NCBI GenBank assembly: GCA_031263945.1
Contig: JAISEW010000242.1
Coordinates: 1 to 7,634, forward strand
Direction: 5' to 3'
Length of the DNA: 7,634 bases
Source of the DNA: Gracilibacteraceae bacterium
GTDB taxonomy: Bacteria > Bacillota > Desulfitobacteriia > Desulfitobacteriales > Syntrophobotulaceae
Made by a program: the position numbers and the translations under genes. The notes under the pieces are model-generated. The model had not been told where the DNA came from. It did not search any database and worked only from the letters and a program-made list of their open reading frames with translations. Positions 6,924-7,634 of this stretch are shown piece after piece. Within the stretch, counting starts at the first letter, position 1. Each line of letters opens with the position of its first letter.

Positions 6924-7634
6924 CTACCTTAACGTATAGGGCAGCCAGGTCGTAAGAACCGGGAGAAACGCGAGTGCGAGTACGAAAATCATCATGGCGA
7001 CCATAAAGGGAAACACGCCCTTGACGACATCCACATAGCTTTGTTTCGTCGTGGCGGCGGCGGTGAACAGGTTGCCTCCGTAAGGCGGCGTGATATAGCC
7101 GACGACCAAGTTGATGCAGAATACCACACCCAAATGCAAGGGGTCGATGCCCAGCTGAATGCCGACCGGCACCAAAATAGGGCCGACGATCAAGATGATG
7201 GGCACCGTTTCCAACAGCGCGCCTAAAACGAATAAAATCGCGCTGAGCATCAATAAATAGAGCGTCGTGTTGCCGTTGATCAGCGGGATCAGCGCCTCCG
7301 CGAGATTCTGCGGCGCGCGGGTGGCTGTTCAAATCATGGCGAAAAGGCTGGCCTGCGACACGATGAACATGATCATGCCGGAGGTTTCCAGCGTGCGTTT
7401 CAGCACGCTCAACAATACCTCGAATGTCAAATCCCGGTAGCAGAAACCCAGGATCAAGCCGTAGATCACAGCGACGCCCGCCGCTTCGGTCGGAGTGAAA
7501 ATGCCGCCGTAGATCCCGCCTAAGACGATGACCGGCATCAGCAAAGCGCCGAACGCTTTTCTGGTAAGACCCAGAAATTCCCAGAGAGTATAGTGCTGCG
7601 TCACCTTTTTCACGCCCCATTTGCGCGCGAAAAT
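6924..7634 (-). pseudogene. dctM: TRAP transporter large permease (DctM), 5' partial, interrupted by in-frame TGA
   Basis: This is the 12-TM subunit of a tripartite ATP-independent periplasmic transporter, which imports organic acids with a binding protein (DctP) and small permease (DctQ). About 236 codons of the C-terminal half are visible, and the frame is open to the window edge, so the GTG at 7613 is internal. Family signatures are GGIFTPTEAAGVAVIYG (GGIFTPTEA at 7508-7482) and GYITPPYGG (7100-7074). Between them one codon, 7331-7329, is TGA: the frame reads SLFAMI-stop-TATRAPQNLAEALI and continues without shift to LPYTLR and TAG (6926-6924). Homologous DctM proteins normally have Leu or a similar residue there, so a single TTA to TGA change would explain it. 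TGA ends other genes here, so a changed genetic code is unlikely. The cause could be a true nonsense mutation, a sequencing error or, less likely, recoding. DctQ and DctP would lie beyond the right edge. Confidence 0.85.

Noticed and set aside
7329..7331. TGA read as Trp through an altered genetic code
   Set aside because: TGA ends the adaptor, RND and AbrB frames at sensible family C-termini, and Trp is encoded by TGG throughout the window.
6913..7620. N-terminal extension of the lactonase frame to 7620
   Set aside because: The extension overlaps dctM in another frame and reads as Arg/His-rich sequence without homology. The metallo-beta-lactamase fold begins at the ATG at 6912.

Overview
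The window looks like chromosomal DNA of a bacterium with an outer membrane, and possibly a diderm Firmicute such as a member of the Negativicutes. The evidence is a lipoprotein-type membrane-fusion protein carrying the TolC-docking 'RLS' motif, paired with an HAE1-type RND pump whose intramembrane residues resemble Firmicutes (SwrC-like) pumps. Anaerobe-typical transport genes (TRAP DctM, an AbrB-type permease) and strong AGGAG-type ribosome binding sites accompany them. The taxonomic placement is inference and could be wrong; Synergistota is an alternative. Base composition is moderately GC-rich and the window is densely coded.

Plus strand, left to right. (1) The C-terminal part of a sensor histidine kinase (1-648), cut by the window edge just after the expected phosphoacceptor His. 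(2) A 155-bp regulatory gap holding a long imperfect palindrome (679-728) and an extended -10 promoter (736-744). (3) A two-gene efflux operon: a periplasmic adaptor lipoprotein (804-1943) and an RND permease (1940-5038), coupled by an ATGA overlap. No outer-membrane channel gene is present here, so it would be supplied from elsewhere.

Minus strand, right to left. (4) The 3' part of a TRAP transporter large permease (DctM, 7634-6924), interrupted by a single in-frame TGA at 7331-7329. (5) A metallo-beta-lactamase-fold hydrolase of the N-acyl-homoserine-lactonase type (6912-6157), 11 bp downstream of dctM. (6) An AbrB-family membrane protein with a clear internal duplication (about 6128-4959). 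Its 3' end runs 80 bp into the 3' end of the RND gene on the opposite strand.

How the genes may work together: the histidine kinase may control the efflux operon that follows it, but the operon has its own promoter region, so this is only positional. The minus-strand genes lie close together in one direction and could form an uptake-plus-hydrolysis cluster (TRAP permease, lactonase-like enzyme, AbrB permease). The broken dctM suggests the TRAP part may be decaying. I see no RNA gene, insertion sequence, CRISPR array or clearly new system. The points most worth checking are the interrupted dctM, the palindrome over the efflux promoter, the convergent gene overlap, and the unclear translation start of the AbrB gene. 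No stretch longer than 300 bases lacks a gene.
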